From positions 124,001 through 188,000 of the forward strand of contig NZ_BHVV01000006.1 of NCBI RefSeq assembly GCF_003865015.1: a DNA stretch of 64,000 nt, in the 5' to 3' direction. Source of the DNA: Sulfurisoma sediminicola. Its GTDB lineage: Bacteria > Pseudomonadota > Gammaproteobacteria > Burkholderiales > Rhodocyclaceae. A program made the translations under genes and the position numbers. This document shows positions 42,857-54,400 of this stretch, piece by piece. Under the pieces are notes generated by a model, which did not search any database, had not been told where the DNA came from, and worked only from the letters and a program-made list of their open reading frames with translations. How positions within the stretch are numbered: position 1 is the first letter of the stretch; the number at the start of each line of letters is the position of its first letter.

Positions 42857-43132
42857 TCAGAACAGGCTGGCGACGACGTTGCGGTCGCGCGCGGCGAGTT
42901 TTTCGAGGCCTTTGGTCACTTCGAGCGAGGCGCCCCATTTCATGACGTGGGTCAGGAAGGTGGTGAGCGCGAGTGCCAGGCCGTAGCCGGTTTCGCGCCA
43001 CTCCTGACGAAACTCATCGAAGTTCAGCGTCCGGGCCGAGAGGCGGCCGCTTTTCATGGGCACCAGCGTGACCTTGTGGCCGTCGTTGCGGATCACGATG
43101 GCGGTGGTGCGGTGCGAATCGGTGACGACCAT
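42857..43132 (-). CDS. Conserved-looking hypothetical protein (91 aa)
   Basis: No family is recognised. From ATG 43132 (AAGGGAG upstream) the product reads MVVTDSHRTTAIVIRNDGHK, then VTLVPMKSGRLSARTLNFDE, a helical FRQEWRETGYGLALALTTFLTHV and a basic tail. It is soluble with mixed alpha/beta character and no signal peptide. The frame is open to 43228, but that extension lacks a Shine-Dalgarno. It may be co-transcribed with dsbB. Confidence 0.6.
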   Translation of the reverse strand: MVVTDSHRTTAIVIRNDGHKVTLVPMKSGRLSARTLNFDEFRQEWRETGYGLALALTTFLTHVMKWGASLEVTKGLEKLAARDRNVVASLF

Positions 43133-43324
43133 GATGCTCCCTTGTGCGTTCTTCTCGAGCGGATTTCGGCCGCTGGCAACGCGTCTTTGAGTCATCGCGA
43201 TTGAAGCGCCGCACGCGATTTTGTTCAAGCCGGATTAGCGGGGGTTTACACCCCGACTTGCCAGTTATCCCGGCGCAGTCTTGGGAGCACGATGCCGAAA
43301 ACAAGATTTCAGGAGGACGTTTCC
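43133..43324. other. Intergenic region between two small genes
   Basis: This is a divergent gap of 192 nt. It contains an inverted repeat GGGGT-TTAC-ACCCC (43241-43254). No convincing sigma70 promoter was found on either strand, and nothing else is recognised. Confidence 0.4.
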
Positions 43325-43543
43325 ATGGTCATCGAATCCGTTGAACTTGTCGCATTGCCCAATGCTCCGGTCTGGCAGGAAAAGATCTATCGTGCCCATC
43401 TCGACACCGGCGAGGATGTCGATCTTTTCCAGCAGCACTGGGACGTCAAGCTGCCGCCGGAGTCGCTCGTCGGGCTGACGCCGGAGGAGGCGATGCGCAA
43501 GCGCACGGAGAAGATGCTGGCCGCGGCGGCCGGCCACCACTGA
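43325..43543 (+). CDS. Small hypothetical protein (72 aa)
   Basis: No family is recognised. ATG 43325 has a near-perfect AGGAGG 8 nt upstream, the strongest ribosome binding site in this part of the window, which argues for a real and well-translated gene. The product (MVIESVELVALPNAPVWQEK, then LDTGEDVDLFQQHWDVKLPP, EEAMRKRTEKMLAAAAGHH) is small, acidic in the middle and ends in a charged helix. No signal peptide or membrane segment. An upstream in-frame ATG at 43292 is less likely. Confidence 0.6.
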   Translation: MVIESVELVALPNAPVWQEKIYRAHLDTGEDVDLFQQHWDVKLPPESLVGLTPEEAMRKRTEKMLAAAAGHH

Positions 43544-43626
43544 CCACGGAATAGGCCGCCGGCGTCCCGCTGGCGCCGACTTTTTGCTAGCCTAACGCCT
43601 CCATTCGAACAGCAGAGGAGGCAAGC

Positions 43627-44292
43627 ATGGGCACGATGATCGAATTCGCGCGGCCTGACGGCGGCCATTGCCGTGGCTATTTCGCCGATGCCGGCAAGGA
43701 ACGGCCGGCCGTCATCGTGATCCAGGAATGGTGGGGCCTCAACGAGCAGATCTGCGGCATCGCCGATCGCTTCGCCGCGGCCGGTTTTTCCGCACTGGCA
43801 CCCGATCTGTTCCAGGGGCGCGTGACGCAGAATCCCGACGAGGCCAGCCACCTGATGAACGGCCTCGACTTTCCCGGCGCGACCCATCAAGACATCCGCG
43901 GCGCGGCAAGGCATCTCGCCGCCCTCGGTGGCAAGGTCGGCGTCACGGGTTACTGCATGGGTGGCGCGCTAACCATCGCCGCCGCCGTGCATGTGCCGGA
44001 GATCGCCGCAGCCGTCTGCCTTTACGGCATCCCGCCGCGCGACTTCGCCGATCCGGCCAACATCCGCGTGCCCTTCCAGGGGCACTTCGCCACGCGCGAC
44101 GACTGGTGCACGCCTGCGGCCGTCGCCGAGCTCGAGGCGCGCATGCGGGCGCACGGTTCGGCGCCGGAAATCTTCCACTACGACGCGGCGCACGCCTTCT
44201 GCAACGAGAAGCGGCCCGAGGTGTACGACGCCAAGTGCGCCGCCGAGGCGTGGATGCGGACGCTCGCCTTCTTCGGCAAGCAGCTGCAGTGA
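43627..44292 (+). CDS. Dienelactone hydrolase family protein
   Basis: This alpha/beta hydrolase has 221 aa. The family features are [20 protein letters not shown] (oxyanion and Glu region), the nucleophile elbow GYCMGGA with Cys in place of Ser, and a C-terminal catalytic His in [11 protein letters not shown]. Classical members open dienelactone in chlorocatechol breakdown; many chromosomal paralogues act on unknown carboxylesters. No aromatic-degradation genes are adjacent, so the substrate is open. AGAGGAGG lies upstream of ATG 43627. The ychJ-like gene starts 2 nt after its stop. Confidence 0.85.
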   Translation: MGTMIEFARPDGGHCRGYFADAGKERPAVIVIQEWWGLNEQICGIADRFAAAGFSALAPDLFQGRVTQNPDEASHLMNGLDFPGATHQDIRGAARHLAALGGKVGVTGYCMGGALTIAAAVHVPEIAAAVCLYGIPPRDFADPANIRVPFQGHFATRDDWCTPAAVAELEARMRAHGSAPEIFHYDAAHAFCNEKRPEVYDAKCAAEAWMRTLAFFGKQLQ

Positions 44293-44293
44293 G

Positions 44294-44680
44294 GTGAAGC
44301 GGAGCGTCGCGCCACCGCCGTGTCCCTGCGGCAGCGGCAAGGCATATGCGGCGTGCTGCGGCTTGCTTCATGCCGGTGCGCCGGCCGTCGACGCCGAGGC
44401 GCTGATGCGCTCGCGCTACAGCGCCTATGTGCTGGGTCTCGCCGACTACCTGCGCGCGACCTGGCACCCGGGCACCCGGCCGGCCGAACTGGATTTCGCC
44501 GGCGGGCCGAAATGGCTGGGACTGACCGTGTTGCGTCACGAGGTGACGGGCGATGACCGGGCCATCGTCGAGTTCGTCGCGCGCTACAAGGCCGGGGGCC
44601 GCGCGGGCCGGCTCGGCGAAGTCAGCCGTTTCGTGCGCGACGACGGCCGCTGGTACTACGTCGATGGCGATGTCGACTGA
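44294..44680 (+). CDS. YchJ-family (UPF0225) SEC-C motif protein
   Basis: The 128-residue product from GTG 44294 has an N-terminal SEC-C zinc motif ([17 protein letters not shown]). The YchJ core follows: [32 protein letters not shown] and a C-terminal WYYVDGD. E. coli YchJ has a second SEC-C at the C-terminus, missing here. Function is unknown; the motif is a small zinc-binding module first named in SecA. It overlaps the next gene by 11-17 nt and forms a run with the dienelactone hydrolase gene. Confidence 0.82.
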   Translation: MKRSVAPPPCPCGSGKAYAACCGLLHAGAPAVDAEALMRSRYSAYVLGLADYLRATWHPGTRPAELDFAGGPKWLGLTVLRHEVTGDDRAIVEFVARYKAGGRAGRLGEVSRFVRDDGRWYYVDGDVD

Positions 44681-45137
44681 GGGGGCGCCGCGCTTCCTCT
44701 GCGACGCCATGCTGGGCGGGCTCGCGCGCTGGCTGCGCGCGGCGGGCTACGACACCCTGCTGGCAAGGCGCGAGAGCGACCGGGAACTGCTGGCGCTGGC
44801 CGCTGCCACCGGCCGACACTTCCTCACCTGCGACGGAACCATTCGCGAACACAAGGCAGCGCGCGGCGTGGCGCTGGTGCTGCCGCAAACGAAGCTCGAC
44901 GACATCGCCGAACTCCTCGGCCGACACTTCGCCATCGACTGGCTGGCACGGGCCTTCACCCGCTGCGTCCTCGACAACGCGCTGCTGGAAGCGGCGACCG
45001 CCGAACAGGTCGCGAGTCATCCCCATCCCTTGCCGGGTAACGTCCTGCACTGCCCGGCTTGCGGGCGACTCTACTGGGAGGGTTCGCACCTGAGCCGCAT
45101 GCGCCGGCGCCTCGAGCGCTGGCAGGCAGCCCGCTAA
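44664..45137 (+). CDS. Mut7-C RNase domain protein with zinc ribbon
   Basis: This is a protein of about 157 aa (starts ATG 44664 or 44670). The PIN-like Mut7-C nuclease core shows [20 protein letters not shown] with the first acidic residue, then SDRELLALA and [10 protein letters not shown]. The C-terminal zinc ribbon begins [10 protein letters not shown]. The family is named from the exonuclease Mut-7 C-terminus; bacterial members are presumed RNases without known targets. It overlaps the ychJ-like gene, so translation is probably coupled. The second Cys pair of the ribbon is not obvious. Confidence 0.82.
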   Translation: MAMSTEGAPRFLCDAMLGGLARWLRAAGYDTLLARRESDRELLALAAATGRHFLTCDGTIREHKAARGVALVLPQTKLDDIAELLGRHFAIDWLARAFTRCVLDNALLEAATAEQVASHPHPLPGNVLHCPACGRLYWEGSHLSRMRRRLERWQAAR

Positions 45138-45138
45138 G

Positions 45139-45170
45139 CCGTGGCAAGGCCGCAGGGCGGCTCGCCACGG
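45139..45170. terminator. Large hairpin between convergent genes
   Basis: CCGTGGC (45139-45145) pairs with GCCACGG (45164-45170). A nested GCCGC/GCGGC fills the loop. There is no T-run, so it is not a canonical intrinsic terminator, but it lies exactly between the Mut7-C stop and the exoprotein stop. Confidence 0.35.
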
Positions 45171-45180
45171 TCAGCCCGCG

Positions 45181-48100
45181 TCAGGTGCAACGACCCACTT
45201 TCCGCGTTCCGGTACGGCGGAACTGCAGCTGCGGTTCCTGCTGTGTCGATCCTTGAGTTCCGCCGAACTGGTTTTCGCCACCCCCGGTCGTCTGGCCCCC
45301 GAAGAGGGTGAAGCTCTGCTCTGTCGTCACTGCGGCATAGGCATCGGGCGTATAGACGCCGGAACAGGTGCCGCGGAAATGGCAGGCGGCCGAGCCGTCG
45401 CCGAAGGCCTGGACCAGTGCGGTGACCGCCGGGCTCTCGTAGGTATAAATTGCCAGCCCGTAGAACAGATTCAGGCCGAGCCCCAGGACTGCCGGCTCGC
45501 CATTGACGAAGAAACCGCTGTGGCCGACCTCGGTGGTGTCGGTCTCGACGCCATCGATGATGATGCCGCCCGAGGCGCGGTTCTGGAAGGCGATGTTGAC
45601 CCGCCCGGGTCCGCCGGCGTAGGCGGCCAGGATGGTCGACGGGTTCGGATTGTCCGGCTTGCCGTTGAGGACGACCCTGGACGCGCCGCCGAACAGGTCG
45701 AGATAGACGTGGTTGGTCGCCAACACCTGCGCCCCGTCCTCGAGGACGATGTCGCCGAATATGGTCGTCAGCGATGCATTGTTGCCTGCGTCGACATAGC
45801 CGCCGGCCCCGATGCTGATGTTTCCGCCAGCGGCGATATCGACGTTGAACTGTGCGCCGACCACGTTCTCGATCATCACCTGCTGGCCGATCACCGACAC
45901 GTTGGCGGCGCTGAAGGGATCGATGCCGCCGCCGCGGAAATGAACTGTGTTGCCGCTCATCGCGATGTCGTAGAGCGCTCCGGCACCATCCGTGGCCGCG
46001 AGCGGGGCGTCGATGCCCAGCAGGCCGCCCGCCGACAACAGCAGGTCTCCGCCGGTGGATGTGACCCCGTTGTAGATCATCAGGTCGCCGCCGGCCGCCA
46101 GGCTCAGCTGCTTGGCATTGCTGCTGATCGCGCCGACGACGTTCATGCTCGATCCTGCGGAAACGCTCAATGTTCCCCCGGTCACCCAGTTGCCGATATC
46201 GCTTCCCGCGGCGACCGCACCATTCGCGGTGAAGCTGATGCTGCCCTTCGCCGCGCTGAAGTCGTAAATGTTGCTATCGAGGTTGGCGTTGCCTGCGGTC
46301 TGGTAGCGGACGTTGCCATAGCCGGGCGTTGTGCTGAAGTCGGCCAGACGGACATAGCTCGGCTCCATGCCTGCATTGGTCTGGCGGATATCGATGCCAC
46401 CAAAATTGCCGCCACTGACCTCGGCCTCGATGTAGAAGGCATTCACGTCGGCGCTGATCGCGATCCCGTCCAGGGAACTCATGCCGGTGGAGTAGAGATA
46501 CACCGTGTCAGCCACGAAATTGTCGGTGAATGTTCCGTTGTTGTCGACGATGCGCCCCCTTGTGAACACGTCGATCGTTCCCGTGGGCGCCTTGACCAGC
46601 GAGGCGAAGATATTGCGGCCGGCTTTGAAGGTGACGTTGGAGCCGACGTTGGATACCCAGAGGGTCGATGTGGCATCCATCACGATGTCGCCATAACCGG
46701 ACGTTACGTTGGACGCACCGTCCCAGCCGGCGTAGGCGCTGAAACTGCCGCCGATGGTCATCTTGGCATTGTTGAACTTGATGTGTCCCGATTCGGCGCC
46801 GTAGGCGCTGCTTCCCCTTGACCGTAGCGTCAGATTGCCCGAGTTGAGACTGGTGTATATCCCCGGCACGACCTCGATGCCGCCGCCACCGGACGTGTCG
46901 ATGGTCACCGGACCGCCGGAAAGGGCGCTGTCGATGGTGGTCCAGTACGCGCTGTCGATGGTGATTTCCGCCGGGTCGAGCAGGAGCATGCCGGCCTTGC
47001 CCCTGGGGGCACGGCGATCTGCGAAGCCGGTGAAGTCCAGCGTCTGTTTTCCGGAAACCTCGACGAAGCCGCCGTCCCCGCCCTCGGCGCCGCCGCGGGC
47101 GGAGATATCGCCGTAGGCGCGGGTCGTATCGTCGGCCCAGACGATCACCGTGCCGCCATCGCCGACTTTTTTGGCGTCGGCGACGAGGCGGCTGTTCGGC
47201 CCGAAATAGGTCCTCTGCGCATTGCGCACGGCGGGATTCCTGCCCTGGTAATCGCCGCCGACCATGATCCGGCCGCCGCCCCGCTCGCCGCTGGCGTCGA
47301 TGCGCGCGCGATCGGTCAAGGTGACGGTGTCGCCGAGTACTTCGACCCGGCCGCCCCGGGTTCCGGTCGCGACGATGCGGCCGTTGCCATCGACGTAGGC
47401 ATCCCGGCTCGCCCGCAGGAAGACCTTGCCGCCTTGCGCAACAGCGCTGCTCGCATTGAGCAGCCCCGAGTTCCTGACGACCACGCCCGCCATGCCTATG
47501 CGGCCGGCCTCGGCAGCGATGGTGCCGAGGTTGGTGGTGTTACCCGCGGCGCCGGTGATCTCGACCTTGATGCCCGGCGTTGCCGTGTCGACGAGATTCA
47601 CGGTTTGCCCGGCAGCCAGAATCACCTCGCCCCTGGGCGAATTGATGATGCCCTCGTTGCCGACGTTGGCCCCGATCAGATAGACGGAACCGCCGGCCGG
47701 CGTCGTGATGCTGCCCTGGTTGGTGACATCGCCGCCGGCACCCGAGAAAGTCAGCCGCCCGGCCAGGAAGTCAGCATCACGGACGGCCAGGGTGGAAGCG
47801 ACGAAGCCGGCGGTATCTACCGTTCCTCCCGGCCCGACGAGGATGCCGGCCGGGTTGACCAGCCAGACCTTGCCGTTGGAGGAGAGCGAGCCGTAGATGG
47901 CCGAAAGTCCGCCGCCTGCCAGCACGCGGTTGAGCACCGAACTGGATGCGGATGACTGAATGAAGCGGACCGCCTCGCCCGCCGGGATGCCGAAGCGGTT
48001 CCATTCCAGGATCGCGCCGCTGGAATTGGTGACGGTTAGAAGCTTGCCGACCTGGTTGAAGGAAGCCGTCCCGTTGGCGAGCCGAGCCAAATCCGCAGCC

Positions 48101-48198
48101 GTCGCGGACCATGCCGGACCGACAGCGAAGCAACCTGCTAATGCGGCCGCGAGGATGGTTCCCCTGCCGATGAAATGGGGTGCGCGTCGATGGCCCAT
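45181..48198 (-). CDS. Filamentous hemagglutinin-type TPS-domain exoprotein
   Basis: The 1005-residue protein has a signal peptide (TILAAALAGCFAVGPAWSA). The hemagglutination-activity (TPS) domain follows, residues about 35-150: ILEWNRFGIPAGEAVRFIQS, a VWLVNPAGILVGPGG motif, then VDTAGFVASTLAVRD. After it come Gly/Asn/Val-rich repeats of a right-handed beta-helix (GGKVFLRAS, GGRVEVLGDTVTL, GNISIGAGGYVDAGNNASL). The C-terminus is unusual, with Gln/Gly-rich sequence and two or more Cys (ACHFRGTC, GRCT). Secretion would need a TpsB pore, which is not in the window. AAGGA precedes ATG 48198. Divergent to the giant gene. Confidence 0.88.
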   Translation of the reverse strand: MGHRRAPHFIGRGTILAAALAGCFAVGPAWSATAADLARLANGTASFNQVGKLLTVTNSSGAILEWNRFGIPAGEAVRFIQSSASSSVLNRVLAGGGLSAIYGSLSSNGKVWLVNPAGILVGPGGTVDTAGFVASTLAVRDADFLAGRLTFSGAGGDVTNQGSITTPAGGSVYLIGANVGNEGIINSPRGEVILAAGQTVNLVDTATPGIKVEITGAAGNTTNLGTIAAEAGRIGMAGVVVRNSGLLNASSAVAQGGKVFLRASRDAYVDGNGRIVATGTRGGRVEVLGDTVTLTDRARIDASGERGGGRIMVGGDYQGRNPAVRNAQRTYFGPNSRLVADAKKVGDGGTVIVWADDTTRAYGDISARGGAEGGDGGFVEVSGKQTLDFTGFADRRAPRGKAGMLLLDPAEITIDSAYWTTIDSALSGGPVTIDTSGGGGIEVVPGIYTSLNSGNLTLRSRGSSAYGAESGHIKFNNAKMTIGGSFSAYAGWDGASNVTSGYGDIVMDATSTLWVSNVGSNVTFKAGRNIFASLVKAPTGTIDVFTRGRIVDNNGTFTDNFVADTVYLYSTGMSSLDGIAISADVNAFYIEAEVSGGNFGGIDIRQTNAGMEPSYVRLADFSTTPGYGNVRYQTAGNANLDSNIYDFSAAKGSISFTANGAVAAGSDIGNWVTGGTLSVSAGSSMNVVGAISSNAKQLSLAAGGDLMIYNGVTSTGGDLLLSAGGLLGIDAPLAATDGAGALYDIAMSGNTVHFRGGGIDPFSAANVSVIGQQVMIENVVGAQFNVDIAAGGNISIGAGGYVDAGNNASLTTIFGDIVLEDGAQVLATNHVYLDLFGGASRVVLNGKPDNPNPSTILAAYAGGPGRVNIAFQNRASGGIIIDGVETDTTEVGHSGFFVNGEPAVLGLGLNLFYGLAIYTYESPAVTALVQAFGDGSAACHFRGTCSGVYTPDAYAAVTTEQSFTLFGGQTTGGGENQFGGTQGSTQQEPQLQFRRTGTRKVGRCT

Positions 48199-48488
48199 GG
48201 TACGTCCTTCCGGAAATTCAGGAACTTACTTTTACAAAATACATCCGATCGGCGGACTTTTCCACCCCGGATGTCACGGATCGAGAAGCTTTCCACGATT
48301 CCAGTCTGGCCGTCGCCGGCGCGATCGTTTCCCGTGACAAATGCCCTACCGGAAGGGCGGTTTTTGGATTAGAGTCTTTCTGTTACGAAAGTTAAATGCC
48401 GGAGGTACGTCCGCGATAGTCGGCGCCCCTCGGCACAACAGGCTGCGGCGGAAAAACACAGCGGACCAGACGGAAGTCGAGGCTAATC
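48199..48488. promoter_or_regulatory. Divergent control region of the two surface-protein genes
   Basis: These 290 nt are distinctly AT-richer than the flanks. I see the exoprotein Shine-Dalgarno at the left and GAGG (48479-48482), 6 nt before the giant ATG, at the right. GCCCT-ACCGGA-AGGGC followed by GGTTTTT (48343-48365) is terminator-like. GGTACGTCC occurs at 48199-48207 and again near 48404-48412. No convincing sigma70 or sigma54 promoter was identified. Confidence 0.5.
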
Positions 48489-51400
48489 ATGGCTGACACC
48501 AACAACACATTCGGAACCTCCACGCTGCTCGGGACGCTCGGTTCGAGCAATCTCACCCTTCAGGCTGCGCCTGGTGATAGCAGTATCGGACCATTCGCCG
48601 GCGACCAGTACGACTACTATCAGATCGTCGTAAGCCAAGCCGGCTGGGTCACGGTCGATCTGACCGGACTGTCGGATGACGTTGATCTTTGGTTCTACGA
48701 CTCGACCCAGATGTCCCTCGCCGGGTCGAACTTGACCTTCACCGACCCCGAGAAGATCCAGTACTACGTCTCGATGCCGGGGACCTATTACATCGTCCTC
48801 AATGAGCCGTACCCCTCTGGGCTCAGCACCACTTACAACCTGTTGGCACAGTGGAGCAGCGACAGCAATGCTTCGCCGTCGACGGCTACCGATCTGGGCA
48901 TCCAAAATATCGGCTCCCATCAGATGCTCCCCGACTCGTTGTCCTTCACCGATGCCTGGGACTACTACCGCATCTACGTCGCGTCCTCCGGGCGCCTGCA
49001 GGTCGCCCTGTCGGGACTGACGGGTGATGCCGACATTTTCCTTCTCGACGCGTCTGGCGCTCAGATTGCGGGTGCAAGTTCCGGCAATCTCGGAACAGCG
49101 AATGAACTGTTCGACTGGGGCGTTGCGGCGGGCACGTACTACATTCAGGTATCGACATTCGGCGGAGCCAACACGCCTTACCAGCTCGAAACCTTCGTCT
49201 ACGCCAGCGGCGACGACGCGGCGACGATGTACAGCGCAATCGATCTCGGTGCGCTCAATGTTGGCAATGCCGTGGCGCCTCAGGCGAATGCCGTCGCCGA
49301 CATCAACGATCCCGCCGACTACTACAAGGTCCACCTGAATGCGGCAGGGCAGTTGACGGTGACTTTGACGGGCATCTCGTCCGCCGGCTTCCAGATGGGA
49401 TACGTGGATCTGCAGGTGCTCGGCACGGATGGCATGCCGCTCGGCCAATCGTTCAACTCTGGCATGGCAGACGAGTCGGTCGTCCTGAATCTCGCCCCCG
49501 GCGATTACTTTATCAAGGCCTTGTATTCGCCGGGCGGGTCGTCAGCGGCCGTCAACTACACCCTCAACGCTCGCCTCGATCCGACGCCACCGCCGCGCTT
49601 TGCCATCGTCGGGGGCTCCTCGGCGGTCGAGGGCGGCACCTTCTACGCCACCATCACGCGCAGCGGCGCCGACCTTGCCTCGCCCCAGGCCGTCGAATGG
49701 GCCGTGCGGACCGAGGACCTGCCGGGCTGGGTCTCTGCGGATGATTTCAGCGGCACGCTGCTGCCATCGGGATCGGTGACTTTCGCTCCCGGCCAGACCG
49801 ACACCACCATCAGCATCACCGTCGTCGACGACGCGATATACGACAGCTACGAGAATTTCAACATCGTCCTGCGCAACCCGACCAACGGCGCAGTCCTCGA
49901 TCCCTGGCAGTCGACGAGCGGCACGGTCCAGGTTTCGGATGCGCAGGGCAGTCCGAGCGTTTCGGCGGTGGCCTCGATCACCACCTGGGGGGCCTCCAGC
50001 CAGGTCGAAGGCGGCTCGCTCGTCTTCCGCATCGCGCTCAACGGGCCGCCGGTTGCAGGCGGCAGCACGCTCAACTGGGCGGTCGAGGCTCGTGCCGGCA
50101 CCGAGCCGGGCGATTTCGCGTCGGCGACATCGGACAGCATCATGTTCGAGGGTGGCGAGACGGCGGTCTTCGTCACCATCGCCCTTGCCAATGATGGTGT
50201 CATGGAAGAAGCGGACGACTTCGCCGTTCGCCTGACCGGTGCCGGCGGAAACGTCGTCATCGACCGCGCTTCGGACTTCGCGGTCGCCTCGATCCACACC
50301 GCCGACGTCGACGTCACCGCGACGCAGGGGCTTGCGGTCGGACTGGGGACGATGGGCAAGATCGAGTATTCCGGCGACACGGATCTCTACACCTTCAACC
50401 TCGTCGCCGGCCGCACCTACATTTTCGATGCCCATGCAAACTCGATCGGTTCAGGGATGCCGGGCGATGTCACGTTCAATCCCTTCCTGAAGCTCTATCA
50501 GGGCACGGCCGTCGTCGCCCCCGACGTCGTCGCCATGAACAACAACTTCGCCAGCGTGTATGGCGCTCGCGTCTCCTATACGCCGATAGCCAGTGGCGTG
50601 TACACCCTCGAAATAAGCGGCGCCAGCGGTAGCACCGGCGGCTATGTCGTGCAGACCCGCACGAGCGGGGTCGACGACATTCCCGCTAATTTCGTCGGCA
50701 ACGTCGACGCCGAACACCTGCTGGTGGCGGCATGGATCGAACCGCCCAACGGCACGCCGGGCGCCAGCGACACGGACGTCTATCGCCTGCATCTGCGCGG
50801 TGGCCAGACTTATACCTACTACCTCACCTCGTCGCCCGACGTGAGCTTTGGCCTTGTCGAACTGCGCACGGCGGGCGGCAGCCCGCTGCCCGGCGCGACC
50901 AGCGTCAATGGACCGCTTACTGCGCCTGATGGCAGCAATTACGCCATCCGCCAGATATCCGTGACGGCGCCGCTCGGCGCCGACGCCGATTACCTCATGG
51001 CCGTCAGCGGCACCCATCCCAACGACTATTCGCGCAGCTATCGGCTCAGCGGCGGGGCGTCGGGCATACTCGGCGGCGTGACGTCCGCGCCCGAGGAAGG
51101 CCTGCGCATCCTGGTTCAGGGCGGTTCAGGTGCCGAAGGCACTACCGGCCAGACCACCGACTACGTCTTCTCGGTCACCCGTTCCGGCACCGACTTCAGC
51201 GTGCCGGCCACCGTGAACTGGGCGGTGGCCCCAACCTCGATGATGGATGGCAACACGGTTGCACCGGTCGATTCCATCGATTTCGCCGGCGGCAGCGTTC
51301 TGCCTTCCGGCAGCCTGAGCTTCGCGCCGGGCGTGGATCGTTTGCAGATCACCGTGGCGGTGGCCGGCGATGCCGTTGCGGAAGCCGACGAGTTCTTCAC

Positions 51401-54400
51401 GGTGACCTTGAGCGGCGCCAGCGGGGCCTCGATCGTCACCGGCGGCGACGTGGCCTACGGCCGCATCGTCAATGACGATGTCGCGCCGAACACCAATGCC
51501 GTCTTCAGCGTCACCACCGTCGACGCCTACAAGGCCGAGGGCACGGGCGGCAACACCACCCAGGTCTTCCGCGTCAACCGCACCGGCGACACCACCAAGG
51601 CCGTCAGCGTCAATTGGGCGGTGCGCAACGACAACATCTGGGGCAACATCGCCACGGCATCGGACTTTGTCGGTGCCACGGTGCTGCCGGCCGGTTCGCT
51701 CGCCTTCGCCATCGGCGAAACCGCCAAGTTCGTCACCCTGAACATCGCGGGCGATGCGCTGCTCGAACGCAACGAAGGCTATTCCGTCAACCTCTCGCTG
51801 CCGACGACCGTGACCGGCGCCTCGATCGATACGGCCGGCCAGACCTCCTTCGCCGGCATCGTCAACGACGATTCCAGCCAGGTAGTGGTCGTCCAGACCA
51901 GCCGCATCGTCGAAAACGGCGGCTCGCCGACCTTCCGCGTCACGCGCAGCAACGCCAACTATTCGGTCGTCGACAACAGCAACACGATGATGCCGGTCGG
52001 TGAGGTCATGTACTGGCGGATGGTGGCCGACAGCATCGGCCCCGCCGCGAGCGCCGATGATTTCTGGGGCACCTGGCCCAGCGGCACGCTCACCTTCGCT
52101 CCAGGCCAGACAATGGCCACGCTGATGCCGATGGGCAGCGTCGCCTTCGATGGGGTAGCCGACGACAACGAGCGCTTCCGCGTCGAGTTCTTCGATGCCA
52201 ACGGGCTGCTTCTCAACGTGCCCGGCTCCAGCAACACCTTCCGCATCAGTGACCTGGAAACTACCGCTCCCCTGTTGGTAGGGGGAACCATCGGGGTCGG
52301 CGGCAGCCTGGACAGCACCGACACTTTCGACGACTTCCAGATCAGTCTCGTCGGGCCGGGCCACTTGCGCGTCAATTTCGCCTCGCTCACGGCTGGGGCC
52401 GACGTCGACCTCGAACTGCGCAGTGGCGATCAAGTGCTCGCCTCGGGCGACAGCGCCCTGGTGGCAAACAACCTCTCGGGCGGCATTTACACGTTGCGCG
52501 CGCTGCGTCGCTCCGGCAGCCCGACCTACAGCCTGGACCTCTCCCTGGCGCCCGAGTCCGACCCGTCGGTGCAGCCGCTGGTCTGGATCGACCAGAACTA
52601 CTCCGCCTCGCCGCTGTATTCGCTCGACGAGGAAAGCGGCAGTTTCGTCCTCGCTCTGCGCCGCGCCGGCGGCGACGTCACGGGAACGGGCACCACGGTC
52701 GAATGGATGTTCGAGCGTTCTCCCTGGGGCGGTTCGGCCACGGCCGACGACTTCCGGGCCGGCATGACGGAATTCCCGTCGGGCTCGGTCAGCTTCGCAC
52801 CCGGCGAGACGCTCGCGCTGGTCACGCTGCCGCTCAACAACGACGTGACGCCGGAAGGCTACGAGGGCTTCCGCGTCCGCCTGACGTCGGTCGTCGGCGG
52901 CGAACTCGCGCATAGCCAGACCTACGCCGGCAACTGGGTCGACTCCACCGCCTATGGCAGCATCATGGCGAGCGACAACACCTCCGGCCAGTTGCCCTAC
53001 GTCTATCTCAGCGCGCTCAACTACGGGCAGACGCGCCAGTTCGAGCGTGACGCCGGTGCAACGTCGAACTACGTCTTCCGCGTCACCTATAACGATCCGT
53101 CGAGCAGCAGCTATACGCCGCCCTATGTCCTGGACGATACCACCGAGGGGGCGCGCAACGATTTCCTCGGCCTCGCCACGTCCATTTCGACCAATGCCTC
53201 GGTGTCCGGCACAGTCGAGCGTGCCGTCGATCATGACGATTACTTCAGCATCGTTTCGGCGGGAGGCCCGCTGCAGCTCTCGTTGAGCGGGCTAACCGGC
53301 AACGCCAACCTTTACCTGCTGGATGGTTCCAGCGTGGTCGTCGCATCGTCCCTGGCCAGCGGCGCCGATGCCGAATTCATCAGCTATCCGACCACGCCCG
53401 GAACGTATTACATCAAGGTCGCTGCCGACGATGCAACGACGCAACCGATCAGCTACAACCTCGGCGTTTCGACGCCGTCTGTCGGCAGCTTTACCGACCC
53501 GGACACGACCATTTCCGTCAATGGCGACTTCGTTACGGCAAGCTCGGCTGGTACGCTGTCGAGCGGCGGCATCCTCACCCTGACCGACGGCTCCGTCGAG
53601 TCGGCCGCCGACCATGACGACTACTACCGGTTTACCGTCGACTCCACCGGCAACGTCCAGGTCACGCTGTCCGGCCTGACGGCTGATGCCGATCTCTATA
53701 TCTACAATTCAGTCTACGGCTATGTCGCATCGTCGACCTATGGCGGTACCTGGTCCGATTCGGTCAATTTCTACGCCGACACCCCGGGCGACTACTATGC
53801 CCGCGTCATTGCCTATTCGTCCTACGGTGCGATCAGCTATGACCTCGACCTGAGCCGGGGCGGCTCGGTCACGACAGCGACCGACGATTCGGGCGCGATG
53901 TTCCTCGGCGCCCTCGGCCAGGGCGCAGGCACCTCGCTGAACGTGACGGGTTCCGTCACTACGGCCACCGATCCGACCGACTTCTACCGCATCGACGTCA
54001 CCAGTCCCGGCCAGATCCAGATCGCGCTGTCCGGACTCGATTCGACGGGCGCCGACCTGCAACTCTTCGACGGCAGCGGCTATCTCGTCGCCAGTTCGGC
54101 CCGCCTTGGCACGGCCGGCGAGAACATCGCCTATTACGCCGCGAGCGGCAGCTATTACGTCGCGATCAGCGGCAACTCCAACTACACGCTCGATGCGAGC
54201 GTGTACCGCGCCCCGGTCAGCGTCAATTGGGCAGTCGACCTCAGCGATTCCGGCGTCACCGCGGCGGACTTCGCCGGTGGTGTGGTGCCTAAGGGTGCGG
54301 TCTATTTCTATCCCGGCCAGACCGACGCGTTCGTCACCGTGCGCGTCGCCGGCGACGTGACTCCGGAATACGACGAGTGGTTCGATGTCCGCCTGATCCA

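Noticed and set aside
48340-48420. Cyclic-di-GMP or other riboswitch upstream of the giant gene
   Set aside because: The short GC hairpin and purine stretch do not show a GEMM-type conserved core; no riboswitch class could be supported.
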